Below are positions 24,180 to 32,245 of a DNA stretch of 57,425 nucleotides, piece by piece. Origin of the DNA: an uncultured Clostridia bacterium (GTDB taxonomy: Bacteria > Bacillota > Clostridia > Oscillospirales > Acutalibacteraceae); NCBI GenBank assembly GCA_947572385.1, contig CANPBX010000013.1, positions 1 to 57,425 on the forward strand. Reading direction: 5' to 3'. How positions within the stretch are numbered: the stretch's first letter is position 1; every line of letters starts with the position of its first letter. The position numbers and the translations under genes were made by a program. A model generated the notes under the pieces. The model did not search any database and had not been told where the DNA came from. It saw only the letters and a list, made by a program, of their open reading frames with translations.

Positions 24180-25940
24180 TTATTCGCCGTCATAGTCAAG
24201 ATACGCTCCCTTCATGGGAGAAGCTGCCAAATCTGAGAACAGCCGCAGTACCCCCCGCTTATACTTGGCGGGCTTCGGCTTCCAGTGCTTCTTTCGCTCA
24301 GCCAGAACAGCGTCTATCTCCTCCGGACTCAGCCTCTGCCCTTTTATGCCAGCTATTTCCAGCACCCGTTCCTTCACATCTAAATGTATCAGGTCTCCAT
24401 CCTCCACCAGAGCAATAGGCCCGCCAGCCTGGGCCTCCGGGCTGCAATGGCCTATAACCGGCCCTGTAGACGCTCCGGAGAAGCGCCCGTCGGTAATAAG
24501 GGCAATGCTCCGTCCCAGCTCCTTATCAGAGGAGATGGCCTCGGAGGTATAAAACATCTCTGGCATTCCCGAGCCCTTAGGCCCCTCATAGCGGATAAAC
24601 ACCGCGTCTCCAGGCTTTACCCTGTGGTGCAGTACCGCGTCGATGCACTCCTCCTCGCTGTCAAACGGCCTGGCGTTCAGCACCGCCGAGAACATTTCCT
24701 TAGGGCAGGCCGTGTGCTTGATAACAGCTCCCTCCGGGGCAAGGTTGCCCTTTAAGACCGCGATAGAGCCGTCTGTGCCAAGGGCTTTATCGTATGGGCG
24801 TATAACGTCCTCTCTGGTTATATTTGTATCATGCTTTTTATTCGCCTCTAAAAGCCACTTCTGGCAGCGCTCATAGAAGCCGCCTTTCTTCAGCTCCTCA
24901 AGATTTTCACCCAGGGTTTTCCCGGTGACAGTCATTGCGTCCAGATGCAGATGCGGCTTTATTTCCTCCATGATAGCCGGGACCCCTCCCGCATAGTAAA
25001 AGAACTCCGCGGGCCAGCGGCCTGCCGGGCGCACATCCAGGAGATATCTTGCGCCCCGGTGCAGCCTGTCAAAGGTCTCGCCGGTTATCTCCAGCCCCAG
25101 CTCGCGGGCTATAGCAGGAAGGTGAAGCAAGCAGTTGGTAGAGCCAGAGACTGCCGCATGCACAAGTATGGCATTCTCAAAGCTCTCCATTGTCACAATA
25201 TCCGAGGGCCTCATGCCTGTGCTATGCGCCAGCTTTACCGCCAGTTTCCCGGCACTCCTGGCATATTCCAGCAGGTCCGGGCTGCCAGAGGGCAGCAGAG
25301 CGCTGCCGGGCAGAGCCAGGCCCAGGGCCTCAGCCATTATCTGCATAGTGGAGGCTGTGCCAATAAACGAGCAGGCTCCGCAGCCCGGGCAGGCGCTTTC
25401 CTTGGCCCAGTCAAGCTCCGCCTTGTCTATCTCCCCCCGCTCATACATTGCGGAGTACATGCCAAGCTGTTCTAAGGTGAGCAGCTTAGGCCCTGCAGCC
25501 ATAGTCCCGCCTGTCACCACAACCGCCGGGATATCCACCCTTAAAAGCCCCATCAGGTTTCCTGGCAGGCCCTTATCGCAGCTGGCTATATATACCCCCG
25601 CGTCAAAGGGTGTGGCGCTCTGCTGTATCTCTATCATGTTGGCTATCATCTCCCGGCTGGCCAGGGAGAAATTTATGCCGTCCGTGCCCTGGCTCTCGCC
25701 ATCGCACATATCCGTGCAGAAGTACCGTGCCCCATGTCCTCCGGCTTCCGCAACACCCTCCCTTGCCGCCTCCACGAGCCTGTCCAAATGCCCGGAACCC
25801 GGGTGGCTGTCGCCAAACGTGCTCTCAATAAAGATCTGCGGCTTAGGGAGATCCTCCGGCCTCCAGCCGGTGCCCAGGCGCAGAGGATCCAGCTCCGGTG
25901 AGAGCTCCCGCATTTTCTGGCTGATAAGGCTGTTTTCCAT
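24180..25940 (-). CDS. IlvD/Edd-family dehydratase, probably a sugar-acid dehydratase
   Basis: 586 residues, Fe-S dehydratase family that includes dihydroxy-acid dehydratase, 6-phosphogluconate dehydratase and aldonate dehydratases. Cysteines that fit cluster ligands are Cys121 (IASCDKG) and Cys184/187/190 (ACPGCGAC), with TDMCDGESQGTDGI at 76-89. The segment order and the pairing with a KDPG-type aldolase point to aldonate dehydration (gluconate, galactonate, xylonate or arabinonate) rather than branched-chain amino acid synthesis. The sugar cannot be decided from sequence alone. Start ATG at 25940 follows AAAGGAG at 11 bases. First gene of a three-gene operon with eda and a GH35. Confidence 0.88.
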   Translation of the reverse strand: MENSLISQKMRELSPELDPLRLGTGWRPEDLPKPQIFIESTFGDSHPGSGHLDRLVEAAREGVAEAGGHGARYFCTDMCDGESQGTDGINFSLASREMIANMIEIQQSATPFDAGVYIASCDKGLPGNLMGLLRVDIPAVVVTGGTMAAGPKLLTLEQLGMYSAMYERGEIDKAELDWAKESACPGCGACSFIGTASTMQIMAEALGLALPGSALLPSGSPDLLEYARSAGKLAVKLAHSTGMRPSDIVTMESFENAILVHAAVSGSTNCLLHLPAIARELGLEITGETFDRLHRGARYLLDVRPAGRWPAEFFYYAGGVPAIMEEIKPHLHLDAMTVTGKTLGENLEELKKGGFYERCQKWLLEANKKHDTNITREDVIRPYDKALGTDGSIAVLKGNLAPEGAVIKHTACPKEMFSAVLNARPFDSEEECIDAVLHHRVKPGDAVFIRYEGPKGSGMPEMFYTSEAISSDKELGRSIALITDGRFSGASTGPVIGHCSPEAQAGGPIALVEDGDLIHLDVKERVLEIAGIKGQRLSPEEIDAVLAERKKHWKPKPAKYKRGVLRLFSDLAASPMKGAYLDYDGE

Positions 25941-25984
25941 AGGCTTTAGCGCTCCTTTCTCGACTGCACATAAGCTTTTGTCTT

Positions 25985-26013
25985 ATCATACCATAGCAGG
26001 CCGAAGGTTTCAA
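25985..26013 (-). promoter_or_regulatory. Sigma-A promoter for the dehydratase-aldolase-GH35 operon
   Basis: Minus-strand TTGAAA (26013-26008), 17-base spacer, TATGAT (25990-25985). A small inverted repeat AGGTT/AACCT (26005-26016) straddles the -35 and could be an operator. Confidence 0.65.
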
Positions 26014-26020
26014 CCTGCAC

Positions 26021-26049
26021 TTGATATTTTCTGAGCCCTGCGGTATAAT
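26021..26049 (+). promoter_or_regulatory. Sigma-A promoter for the C39-like/SLH gene
   Basis: TTGATA (26021-26026), 17-base spacer, TATAAT (26044-26049). A second TATAAT lies at 26056-26061 without a matched -35. Divergent from the dehydratase operon promoter. Confidence 0.7.
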
Positions 26050-26082
26050 TACTACTATAATACGGGAATGGAGAGTAGGACT

Positions 26083-27339
26083 ATGACAAAGCGCAAGAGA
26101 TACACGGCCTGCCTGTTGGCGGTGCTCTGCATCGCTATAAGCCTGCATGTACCCGCCGCTGCCAAAGCCCCGGACAGGCACACTATCAGCGGTTTCCCCA
26201 TAGTCTGGCAGATGCCCGAACTGCCAACCGGCTGTGAGGTGACAGCCCTCACTATGGCTATGCGCTACTATGGGCATACCGTAAGCAAAGTCACTATGGC
26301 AAGCCGTTATCTGCCCAAGGTCTCCCCATACTTCTACTATGGAAGCGGCGGCAGGCTCTACGGCCCGGACATGGACAAATACTTTGTGGGTAGCCCCTTT
26401 AACTCCGGGGGATATATCTGCGGCCCCACCGCTCTCTGTACTGCCGCGGACGGATATTTTAAAGCCAACAATATCCATATGAAAGCAAAGGATATCTCCG
26501 GCTCTGAGCCGCGGGAGCTGTACGCCCTGGTGGAGCAGGGCACCCCGGTGGTGGTTATGGTGACAATAAATATGGTTGACCGCCACGCCTATTTTAGCTG
26601 GTACACCCCCGACGGCAGACCAATGAGTATCAGCCATAACGACCACGGCGCGGTGCTGATAGGCTATACCCCCACAACTGTCACCCTGGCTGACCCTTTA
26701 GCCGGGAAAGTGACCTATAGCCGCAGCCGCTTTGAATCCGTATTCCGTTCCCGAGGCAAGCAGTGTGTAATACTAGAAGAACCGGTTTACAAGAGCGGCT
26801 ATACCGATGTGCCGGACAACAAATGGTTTTCGGTCCCCATAACCTACTGCCGGGAAAAAGGGCTTATGAGCGGCGTCGGCGACAAGATGTTCCTGCCCTA
26901 CAGTGAGATGACACGCAGTATGCTGGCTGGCGTGCTGTACCGCGCGGCGGGCCAGCCGGAGGTCTCCGGCTATGATATCCCATTCACTGACGTGAAGGCC
27001 GGTAGATGGTACACCTCCAGTGTGCTCTGGGCCAGTGAAACAGGGGTTATAGCCGGTTATGGCAACGGCCTTTTCGGTACTGATGACCCGGTCACCAGGG
27101 AGCAGGTAGTGGCCGCTATCTGGAGGTTGGAGGGAGAGCCTGAGGCAGCGCCCGGGCAGGACTTTGAGGATGAGGGCAGCATCTCCGTGTACGCCCTCAC
27201 AGCTGTGGACTGGGCCCATGAAAAAGGCATGATCAGCGGAAAGCCCGGTGATCTGTTCGACCCGCAGACCAGTATGACCCGCGCTGAAGTTGCCACCGTC
27301 CTGTATAACTACACTTCACTAAAACAAAAGGAGGGATAA
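26083..27339 (+). CDS. Secreted C39-like cysteine peptidase with three SLH domains
   Basis: 418 residues. Signal peptide 1-27 (KRKRYTACLLAVLCIAISLH then AAA-KA). A papain-like C39_2 domain (about 35-235): nucleophile Cys51 in PELPTGCEVTALTMAM, His in ISHNDHGAVLIGY and Asp in LADPL. Then three S-layer homology repeats, each starting with an F/YTDV-like segment: GYTDVPDNKWFSVPI, IPFTDVKAGRWYTSSV and FEDEGSISVYAL with TMTRAEV-type ends. SLH repeats tether proteins to secondary cell wall polymers, so it is predicted to sit on the cell surface. Start at MTK (26083) is preferred to 26068 because GGAGAGTAGG spans the upstream ATG. Substrate unknown. Confidence 0.9.
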   Translation: MTKRKRYTACLLAVLCIAISLHVPAAAKAPDRHTISGFPIVWQMPELPTGCEVTALTMAMRYYGHTVSKVTMASRYLPKVSPYFYYGSGGRLYGPDMDKYFVGSPFNSGGYICGPTALCTAADGYFKANNIHMKAKDISGSEPRELYALVEQGTPVVVMVTINMVDRHAYFSWYTPDGRPMSISHNDHGAVLIGYTPTTVTLADPLAGKVTYSRSRFESVFRSRGKQCVILEEPVYKSGYTDVPDNKWFSVPITYCREKGLMSGVGDKMFLPYSEMTRSMLAGVLYRAAGQPEVSGYDIPFTDVKAGRWYTSSVLWASETGVIAGYGNGLFGTDDPVTREQVVAAIWRLEGEPEAAPGQDFEDEGSISVYALTAVDWAHEKGMISGKPGDLFDPQTSMTRAEVATVLYNYTSLKQKEG

Positions 27340-27340
27340 A

Positions 27341-27808
27341 ATGCCAGATTATAAGCTTATGGCAAAGCAGATAGTATCCCTCGCCGAAATTGACAGCGGC
27401 TTCATACCGCTTCTCTCCAACGCCTCTGCAATTTTGAACGAGGGCCTTGAGCGCATAAACTGGGTAGGCTTTTACCTGATGGACAATGGATGCCTGCTGC
27501 TTGGCCCCTTCCAGGGCAAGGTGGCCTGTGTGAGGATAGAGGCCGGCAGAGGTGTATGCGGGTCTGCCGTCAAAGAGGGGCGGGTGCTGAGGGTACCGGA
27601 TGTGCATGATTTCCCGGGCCATATTGCCTGCGACAGCGCGTCCCGATCTGAGATAGTTCTGCCGATCAGAAGCAGCGGGAGGATAGTTGGAGTTCTGGAC
27701 ATTGACAGCCCTGAGACAGGCCGGTTTAGCGAAGACGATGAGAAAGGGCTCATGCTGGTAACCGCCGCCATTGAGTCCGCCGCAGACTTTTCCCGGCTAA
27801 GGGCATAA
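27341..27808 (+). CDS. msrC: Free methionine-(R)-sulfoxide reductase, GAF-domain type
   Basis: 155-residue single GAF domain that reduces free Met-R-O using thioredoxin. It has the fRMsr cysteines: Cys63 (VACVRIEAG), Cys73 (RGVCGSA) and Cys97 (HIACDSAS), with spacings of 10 and 24 residues, the same as in the E. coli enzyme (Cys84, Cys94, Cys118). Together with NWVGFYL near residue 40 and GVLDIDSP near 125 these identify the subfamily. It begins one base after the SLH gene stop with AAAGGAGGG upstream, so the two are cotranscribed; a functional link is not obvious beyond oxidative damage repair. Confidence 0.92.
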   Translation: MPDYKLMAKQIVSLAEIDSGFIPLLSNASAILNEGLERINWVGFYLMDNGCLLLGPFQGKVACVRIEAGRGVCGSAVKEGRVLRVPDVHDFPGHIACDSASRSEIVLPIRSSGRIVGVLDIDSPETGRFSEDDEKGLMLVTAAIESAADFSRLRA

Positions 27809-27900
27809 CAGCATTTCACAACATTTTTCGGACATTCTATTACAGTATAATTGCCTTTCCTAGCTGGTTTCTGCTATTCTGTATACTGAAAAGTGTGGTG

Positions 27901-28620
27901 ATGGGTACGTTAAAATTTGCCGTCTGCGATGACGAGCCGGTAATGGCCCGGGAAATCTCAGAGCTTATCTCGAGCTATATGGAGTCGCGCGGGATCACAG
28001 CTTTCTCTGTCCGCAGCTTCTCCGGCGGGCGCTCCCTGCTGGAGAGCCCCGAAAACTTTGATGTGATATTTTTAGATATACAGATGGAACAGCCTGATGG
28101 CATGGAAACGGCAAGGCTCCTGCGCCACCGGGGGGATAGTGCTTTGCTGATTTTCGTGACGGTCCTCCGGGAGCGGGTATTTGACGCCTTTAAGGTGGAG
28201 GCATACGACTATCTGGTAAAGCCTGTAGACTGCAAGTCCTTCTACCAAACCATGTGCCGAGCCCTTTGCTCTCTGGAGCATAAAGCCTCCAAATCTATAG
28301 TGGTCCAGCGCGGCGGCAGCTCTGAGATCGTCCCCCTCTCTGAGATAGTTTACTGTGAGGTGCTGGGCCGTAAAATATATATCCATAAGAGCGACAGCTC
28401 GGTTATTGATTACTACGATAAAATGGGTGAGCTTGAGCAGCGGGTAGACCGGCGCTTCTTCAAGTGCCACCGCAGCTATCTGGTAAATCTCGCCTATGTC
28501 CAAGGACGCCGCCCGGGACAGATCATTCTACCGGGCGGCAGTACCATACCTGTATCCCGCCTGAGGGAAGGGGATCTTGCCTCTTCCCTGCTGAGGTATA
28601 TGAAAGAGGGAGGGCTTTGA
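27901..28620 (+). CDS. LytTR-family response regulator (second pair)
   Basis: 239 residues from ATG 27901 (two GTG codons at 27895 and 27898 are alternative starts; the ribosome binding site is weak for all). Receiver: VCDDEP (Asp10-Asp11), phosphoacceptor Asp59 in VIFLDIQM, and Lys in YLVKPVD. C-terminal LytTR domain with FFKCHRSYLVNLAYVQG. Two bases separate it from the kinase gene. This pair is unrelated in position to the 13793-15531 pair; no AgrBD-like genes are next to it, but two small charged proteins follow the kinase. Confidence 0.92.
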   Translation: MGTLKFAVCDDEPVMAREISELISSYMESRGITAFSVRSFSGGRSLLESPENFDVIFLDIQMEQPDGMETARLLRHRGDSALLIFVTVLRERVFDAFKVEAYDYLVKPVDCKSFYQTMCRALCSLEHKASKSIVVQRGGSSEIVPLSEIVYCEVLGRKIYIHKSDSSVIDYYDKMGELEQRVDRRFFKCHRSYLVNLAYVQGRRPGQIILPGGSTIPVSRLREGDLASSLLRYMKEGGL

Positions 28621-28621
28621 T

Positions 28622-29896
28622 ATGGACTATTTCGGCCTGCTCAGCGATATGGCCTGCCTGGCTGGGCAAAGTATTATGCACCTGCTTTTCACTTCAAAAC
28701 TCACCGGGAAAAAGCCCAGGCTCTTGCTTTTCCCGGTTTACTTTCTTTTAATATGGACTATAGACCATGTATCTATTAGATTCCTTCCAGGAGGCGGGAT
28801 ACTGCCAGTCGGCGCCGGAGTGCTGGCCCTGGCATGTACCAGCCGGTACGCGCTTAAAAACCGCTGGCATGTTTCCTGGCTTGCGGCAGTGCTCTCCTTC
28901 TATATCTCCCAGCTCTCCTTTGGTGTCATCAACTCAGTTGAAGCAGTGGTATTTCCAAGATTTATTGGCGACCCATTATTGTACCTGCTCCTAATTACGG
29001 CGCTTGTTGTATTCTTCCTGTTATGCGCCTGCTGCTACTGGGGCGTCCTAAAGCTTATGCCCGGCGCTTACGGCATGCCGCGCCTGGGACTTCTTCTGTT
29101 TCCAAGCCTGTTTTTCTTTTCCGCAGAGCTCTATATCCTGCGCACATCATACAGCTTGTTCACACCGCCTGTCTCCCCTATGGAAACAGGCAGGCATGCC
29201 GCGCTGCTGTTTTTGCAGGTGATGGGCCTCGCCGCAATGCTCTGCACACTGTACGCCTACCGGCAGCTCTGCCGTGGATTCCGGGACAGTGCGGCACTTC
29301 AGTCCCTGACCCAGGCTGCCCAGGCCCAAAAGGTGTACATAGCCGAGGCCCGCAGCCGCTATGAGCAGACTATGGCCTTCCGCCATGACGTAAAAAATCA
29401 TCTTACAGTGCTCAGCAGCCTGTTAAATAGCGGAAAAATCGAAGAGAGCCGGAAGTACCTGCTGAAGCTCTCAGCGGCCTCCGGCTCCCTATCCTTTCCC
29501 TGCCGGACCGGGAATGCCATCGTTGATATCCTGGTAGGTGAAAAGCTGGGGCTTCTTAAAGACGTCCACACAGAGGTGTCTCTGATCCTTCCAAGCTCCT
29601 GCGGTATAGACGATCTGGATCTATGCGTCATCTTTGCCAACGCCCTGGACAACGCTATTACTGCCTGTCAGTCAGCGGAAGGTGAAAAGCATATTCATGT
29701 CTCCGGTCAGCAGCAGGGGGATTTTTTCATGCTCACCTTTGAGAATTCCTGCACCGACGGCCCCGCGCCATCTCCCGGGACAGGCCTTGCCAATATACGC
29801 GCCGCGGCTGAAAAATACCACGGCGCGGCCCTTTTTGAAAAATCCGGCAGAAGCTTTTCCCTCAGCGTACTGCTTGACATTTCACTACACCAATAG
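28622..29896 (+). CDS. GHKL-type sensor histidine kinase (second pair)
   Basis: 424 residues. Six or seven hydrophobic segments up to about residue 215 (33-50, 59-73, 84-102, 117-142, 153-175, 192-215), the usual AgrC-like polytopic sensor. Then a helix with phosphoacceptor His255 in FRHDVKNHLTVLSSL and a HATPase domain with N box FANALDNAITACQ and G box GTGLANIRAAAEKYHG. Partner of the response regulator at 27901. The topology suggests a peptide or small-molecule ligand, but no peptide precursor was found. Confidence 0.92.
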   Translation: MDYFGLLSDMACLAGQSIMHLLFTSKLTGKKPRLLLFPVYFLLIWTIDHVSIRFLPGGGILPVGAGVLALACTSRYALKNRWHVSWLAAVLSFYISQLSFGVINSVEAVVFPRFIGDPLLYLLLITALVVFFLLCACCYWGVLKLMPGAYGMPRLGLLLFPSLFFFSAELYILRTSYSLFTPPVSPMETGRHAALLFLQVMGLAAMLCTLYAYRQLCRGFRDSAALQSLTQAAQAQKVYIAEARSRYEQTMAFRHDVKNHLTVLSSLLNSGKIEESRKYLLKLSAASGSLSFPCRTGNAIVDILVGEKLGLLKDVHTEVSLILPSSCGIDDLDLCVIFANALDNAITACQSAEGEKHIHVSGQQQGDFFMLTFENSCTDGPAPSPGTGLANIRAAAEKYHGAALFEKSGRSFSLSVLLDISLHQ

Positions 29897-29916
29897 GGCA
29901 TTTCAGTGCAAAAGCC

Positions 29917-29945
29917 TTGAAACCCGGCCTTCAGACTGCTAAACT
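29917..29945 (+). promoter_or_regulatory. Possible sigma-A promoter for the two small charged proteins
   Basis: TTGAAA (29917-29922), 17-base spacer, TAAACT (29940-29945). The -10 is weak; read-through from the TCS operon is equally possible since no terminator is visible in 29897-29995. Confidence 0.4.
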
Positions 29946-29995
29946 TGGTATATGGCAGCTGCTAAAATCCGTATGAAGGGACAGGTGATATCCAT

Positions 29996-30418
29996 TTGAA
30001 CACACAGACCATAGAGGGCCTTATGGGGGCCAGCGCCAACATAAAAATGGCTGGCACCCCTATGAGTGTGTACCGTCAGGCTTCTGCAGAGGGTGACACC
30101 GAGAAGATGAAGCGTGCCCTGGGCTATGCTGGTGAGTGTACCCAGCGTGCGGCGAAGTATCAGGAGAAACTGGACGAGGGCATAGAGGCCGAGCGCGAGG
30201 AGGCTAAAAAGGATAAGGAGGCCGAACTTGAGAAGCTGCTGGAGGAGCAGAATAAGCCAGATCCCAAGGGTACAGATACTGTGGAGATAAGCGAAGAGGC
30301 TAGAGCTGCCCAGGCCAATGAGCCTGTGGAAATGGACACAGAGCCGGTCGTCTATACTAATTCGGGTGAGGCTTCGCCTCTACCGGCAGCTGAGCCTGCG
30401 GTTATTTTCAACGCATGA
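29996..30418 (+). CDS. Small charged helical protein, function unknown
   Basis: 140 residues; I do not recognise a named family. Start is TTG at 29996 after GGTGA at about 6 bases. Residues about 20-85 are a long, charged, probably coiled-coil helix rich in Glu and Lys (GYAGECTQRAAKYQEKLDEG then repeated EAxxExEEAKK). After a Pro-rich hinge comes TVEISEEARA, a short segment that resembles the motif seen near the start of many FlgM-type and other small Firmicutes proteins. No signal peptide or membrane segment. It is 22 bases upstream of another small protein and directly downstream of a LytTR/GHKL pair; the pair of proteins is likely cotranscribed. Confidence 0.65.
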   Translation: MNTQTIEGLMGASANIKMAGTPMSVYRQASAEGDTEKMKRALGYAGECTQRAAKYQEKLDEGIEAEREEAKKDKEAELEKLLEEQNKPDPKGTDTVEISEEARAAQANEPVEMDTEPVVYTNSGEASPLPAAEPAVIFNA

Positions 30419-30440
30419 AACTATAAAGGAGGGATAATTT

Positions 30441-30944
30441 ATGCAGCCTATTTCCAACATAAACAGCCGCGCACTTAACCCCCTGGCCCCATTGGATAAG
30501 AAAGAGCCCGAGGATATCAAGCGCGCTGGGGAAGAAGCTAAAAAGGACCCGGCAAAGCCTGTTGTGGATGAATATACACCCGAGAAAAAGCCTGAGTCCG
30601 CTGGACAATACTGGATGGGCCGTGACCAGGACGGAAGTCCGAAGATCCACTTTGACGACCCCGAAAAAGCCAATGGGCCCGATAAAGACAGTGGAGCAGA
30701 AGGCCCGCAAAGGAGTGGCGGCAGAAAGCCCGAGACCTGCATAGGCAATACCGATGACGTTGACCGGGAGATACGCCAGCTTAAAAAGAAGCAGGAGGAG
30801 CTCAAACAGCGGCTGAACTCCGAGCAGGACCCAACTAAAGCTGAAGCCCTGAAAAAACAGCTATCCCAGGTGGAGCAGGAGCTTCGTCAAAAGGACAACG
30901 ACACCTATAGGAAGGCTCACTCCAAGTTTACACAGATGGCCTGA
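30441..30944 (+). CDS. Small acidic/basic coiled-coil protein, function unknown
   Basis: 167 residues, not assignable to a named function. N-terminal half is Pro/Lys/Glu-rich and probably disordered (PISNINSRALNPLAPL, VVDEYTPEKKPESAG then YWMGRDQDGSPKIHFDD). A C-terminal coiled coil covers about 110-155 (VDREIRQLKKKQEELKQRL and EALKKQLSQVEQELRQK) and the protein ends DNDTYRKAHSKF. It has one Cys. GGAGGG precedes the ATG. Cotranscribed with the previous small protein. Family members of this general form appear in other Clostridia as hypothetical proteins (recollection, not checked). Confidence 0.68.
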   Translation: MQPISNINSRALNPLAPLDKKEPEDIKRAGEEAKKDPAKPVVDEYTPEKKPESAGQYWMGRDQDGSPKIHFDDPEKANGPDKDSGAEGPQRSGGRKPETCIGNTDDVDREIRQLKKKQEELKQRLNSEQDPTKAEALKKQLSQVEQELRQKDNDTYRKAHSKFTQMA

Positions 30945-31702
30945 ATGAGCAGTAAGACCCCCGGAGTCTCGTACACTCCGGGGGTCTTACTGCTACAGCC
31001 TAATTTGAGAATTTCGTCGCGTAGACACCCTTCTCCGTCCCAGCAGAAAAGCAGCACTCCCTGGCCTTGCCAATTTACAAAGGCAATGAGGTCTTCCGTC
31101 CCGACCTCTTGTAGCACACTATAGACCCCGTCTGAATCGCCCCTGCGTTTAGATGGCGCTGGCTGCAGTATCGCCGCCTGATACCATTCCCTGTCTACCG
31201 GGAAACCGAGAAACTCGGCCCTCGCCGCCAGCTCCTCCTCAGAAATGGTACCACTGACCCAGCGGGATAATATATTATTGCGCAGAAGCTGATAGCTCTC
31301 CTGTACTGAGGCCTGCTGTCTTCGCTCATTGTCCAGCTTCTGCGTCAGGTGCCGCAGCGTCTTCTCAAGCTCGCTCTCCTCAATGGGCTTTAGCAAATAG
31401 TTTTCAATGCCGTACTGTGAGGCCTCTTTAACGTACTGGAAGTCGTCATACCCGCTTAGTATAATTGTCTTTATGTGCATCCCCAGCTCCCGGAGAGTCC
31501 GCAGAAGCTCAAGCCCGCTCATGCCCTGCATACGTATGTCGGTTATGAGAATATCGTTCTCCTTTTTCCTCAGCAGCTCCAGTGCCTGCTCGCCGCTTTC
31601 GGCCTTGTCTGTGATCTCTATTCCGAATTCTTCCCATGGTATTACCTTCTCAAACCCCTTTAATATCAGCGGTTCGTCATCAACTACCATCGCCGTATAC
31701 AT
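30917..31702 (-). pseudogene. Truncated YesN-type response regulator (AraC-family output domain lost)
   Basis: Begins correctly as MYTAMVVDDEPLILKGFEKV at 31702, with receiver Asp in ILITDIRMQG and Lys in YLLKPIEESE. After the receiver and part of the linker domain (to about residue 235, WDGEGCLRDEILKLG) the frame runs into an inverted repeat and ends as SSKTPGVYETPGVLLLIQ, which is the hairpin translated, not protein. YesN regulators normally continue to a two-helix-turn-helix AraC domain at about 500 residues; here it is absent. It overlaps the end of the plus-strand coiled-coil gene. Together with the truncated kinase next to it this is a decayed two-component system. It may be unexpressed. 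Confidence 0.78.
30951..30991. terminator. Perfect 17-bp inverted repeat, terminator of the small-protein operon
   Basis: AGTAAGACCCCCGGAGT (30951-30967), seven-base loop, exact inverse 30975-30991. It lies seven bases past the stop of the coiled-coil gene. There is no following T-run on either strand, but the stem is very strong. It also sets the end of the yesN remnant, which reads through it. Confidence 0.7.
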
Positions 31703-32201
31703 TCCTCTGCAGCTCCTCTCCTGACAGTCTCTGGATTCGCATATCCACCCTTGTACCGATACCCTCTCTGCTCTGTATCTCAAGCCCATAGGGATCCTTA
31801 TAAATCATCCGTATCCTGTTCTGTACATTATGCAGCCCGATTTTCTCATACGCCGACCTGTCCGACCGGTTTAGGCTCTCCCTTAGCTGCGCAAGCTCCT
31901 CCGCCGCCATGCCGTTTCCGTTGTCAGTAATCGAGACTCTTATTGCCTCCCCTTCACACCGGCCCTCTATCAGGATATGATTCTCCTTTCGGGACCAGTC
32001 AAACCCATGCACGACAGAGTTCTCGATTATCGGCTGTATCAGGTGCCTTAGCACCGCGCAGTCCAGAATGTCCGGGTCTATCCGGTACTCAACCTTCATT
32101 CTCCCCTGATAGCGGATATTCAATAGGGACAGATAGGTTTTACAGTAGTCAAGCTCCTCCTTTCCTATTTTCTCCCTGTACAAAGCAAATAGTCTCTTCA
32201 T
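31680..32201 (-). pseudogene. Truncated YesM-type histidine kinase (only the C-terminal ATPase part)
   Basis: 173 residues matching the end of YesM-type kinases: KEELDYCKTYLSLLNIRYQGRM, then the N box LIQPIIENSVVHGF, the G1 box ITDNGNGM, and IGLHNVQNRIRMIY. The membrane, sensor and HAMP parts and the phosphoacceptor His of the HisKA_7TM-type core (HFLFN) are missing upstream. The missing region would lie at 32202-32245 and beyond, but the next gene (GH5) already ends at 32246, so a deletion has removed it. A kinase without its His cannot phosphorylate the regulator. Confidence 0.8.
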
Positions 32202-32245
32202 AGCCCCTCCTGACCGCCGGACAGCTCTGTGCGCCGGGCCACTGC

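Noticed and set aside
26005-26016. AGGTT/AACCT repeat on the dehydratase-operon promoter as the same operator as at 33874-33892
   Set aside because: The half-sites resemble each other but the spacing differs (2 versus 5 central bases) and the -35 TTG element forces part of the match. Shared control is not supported.
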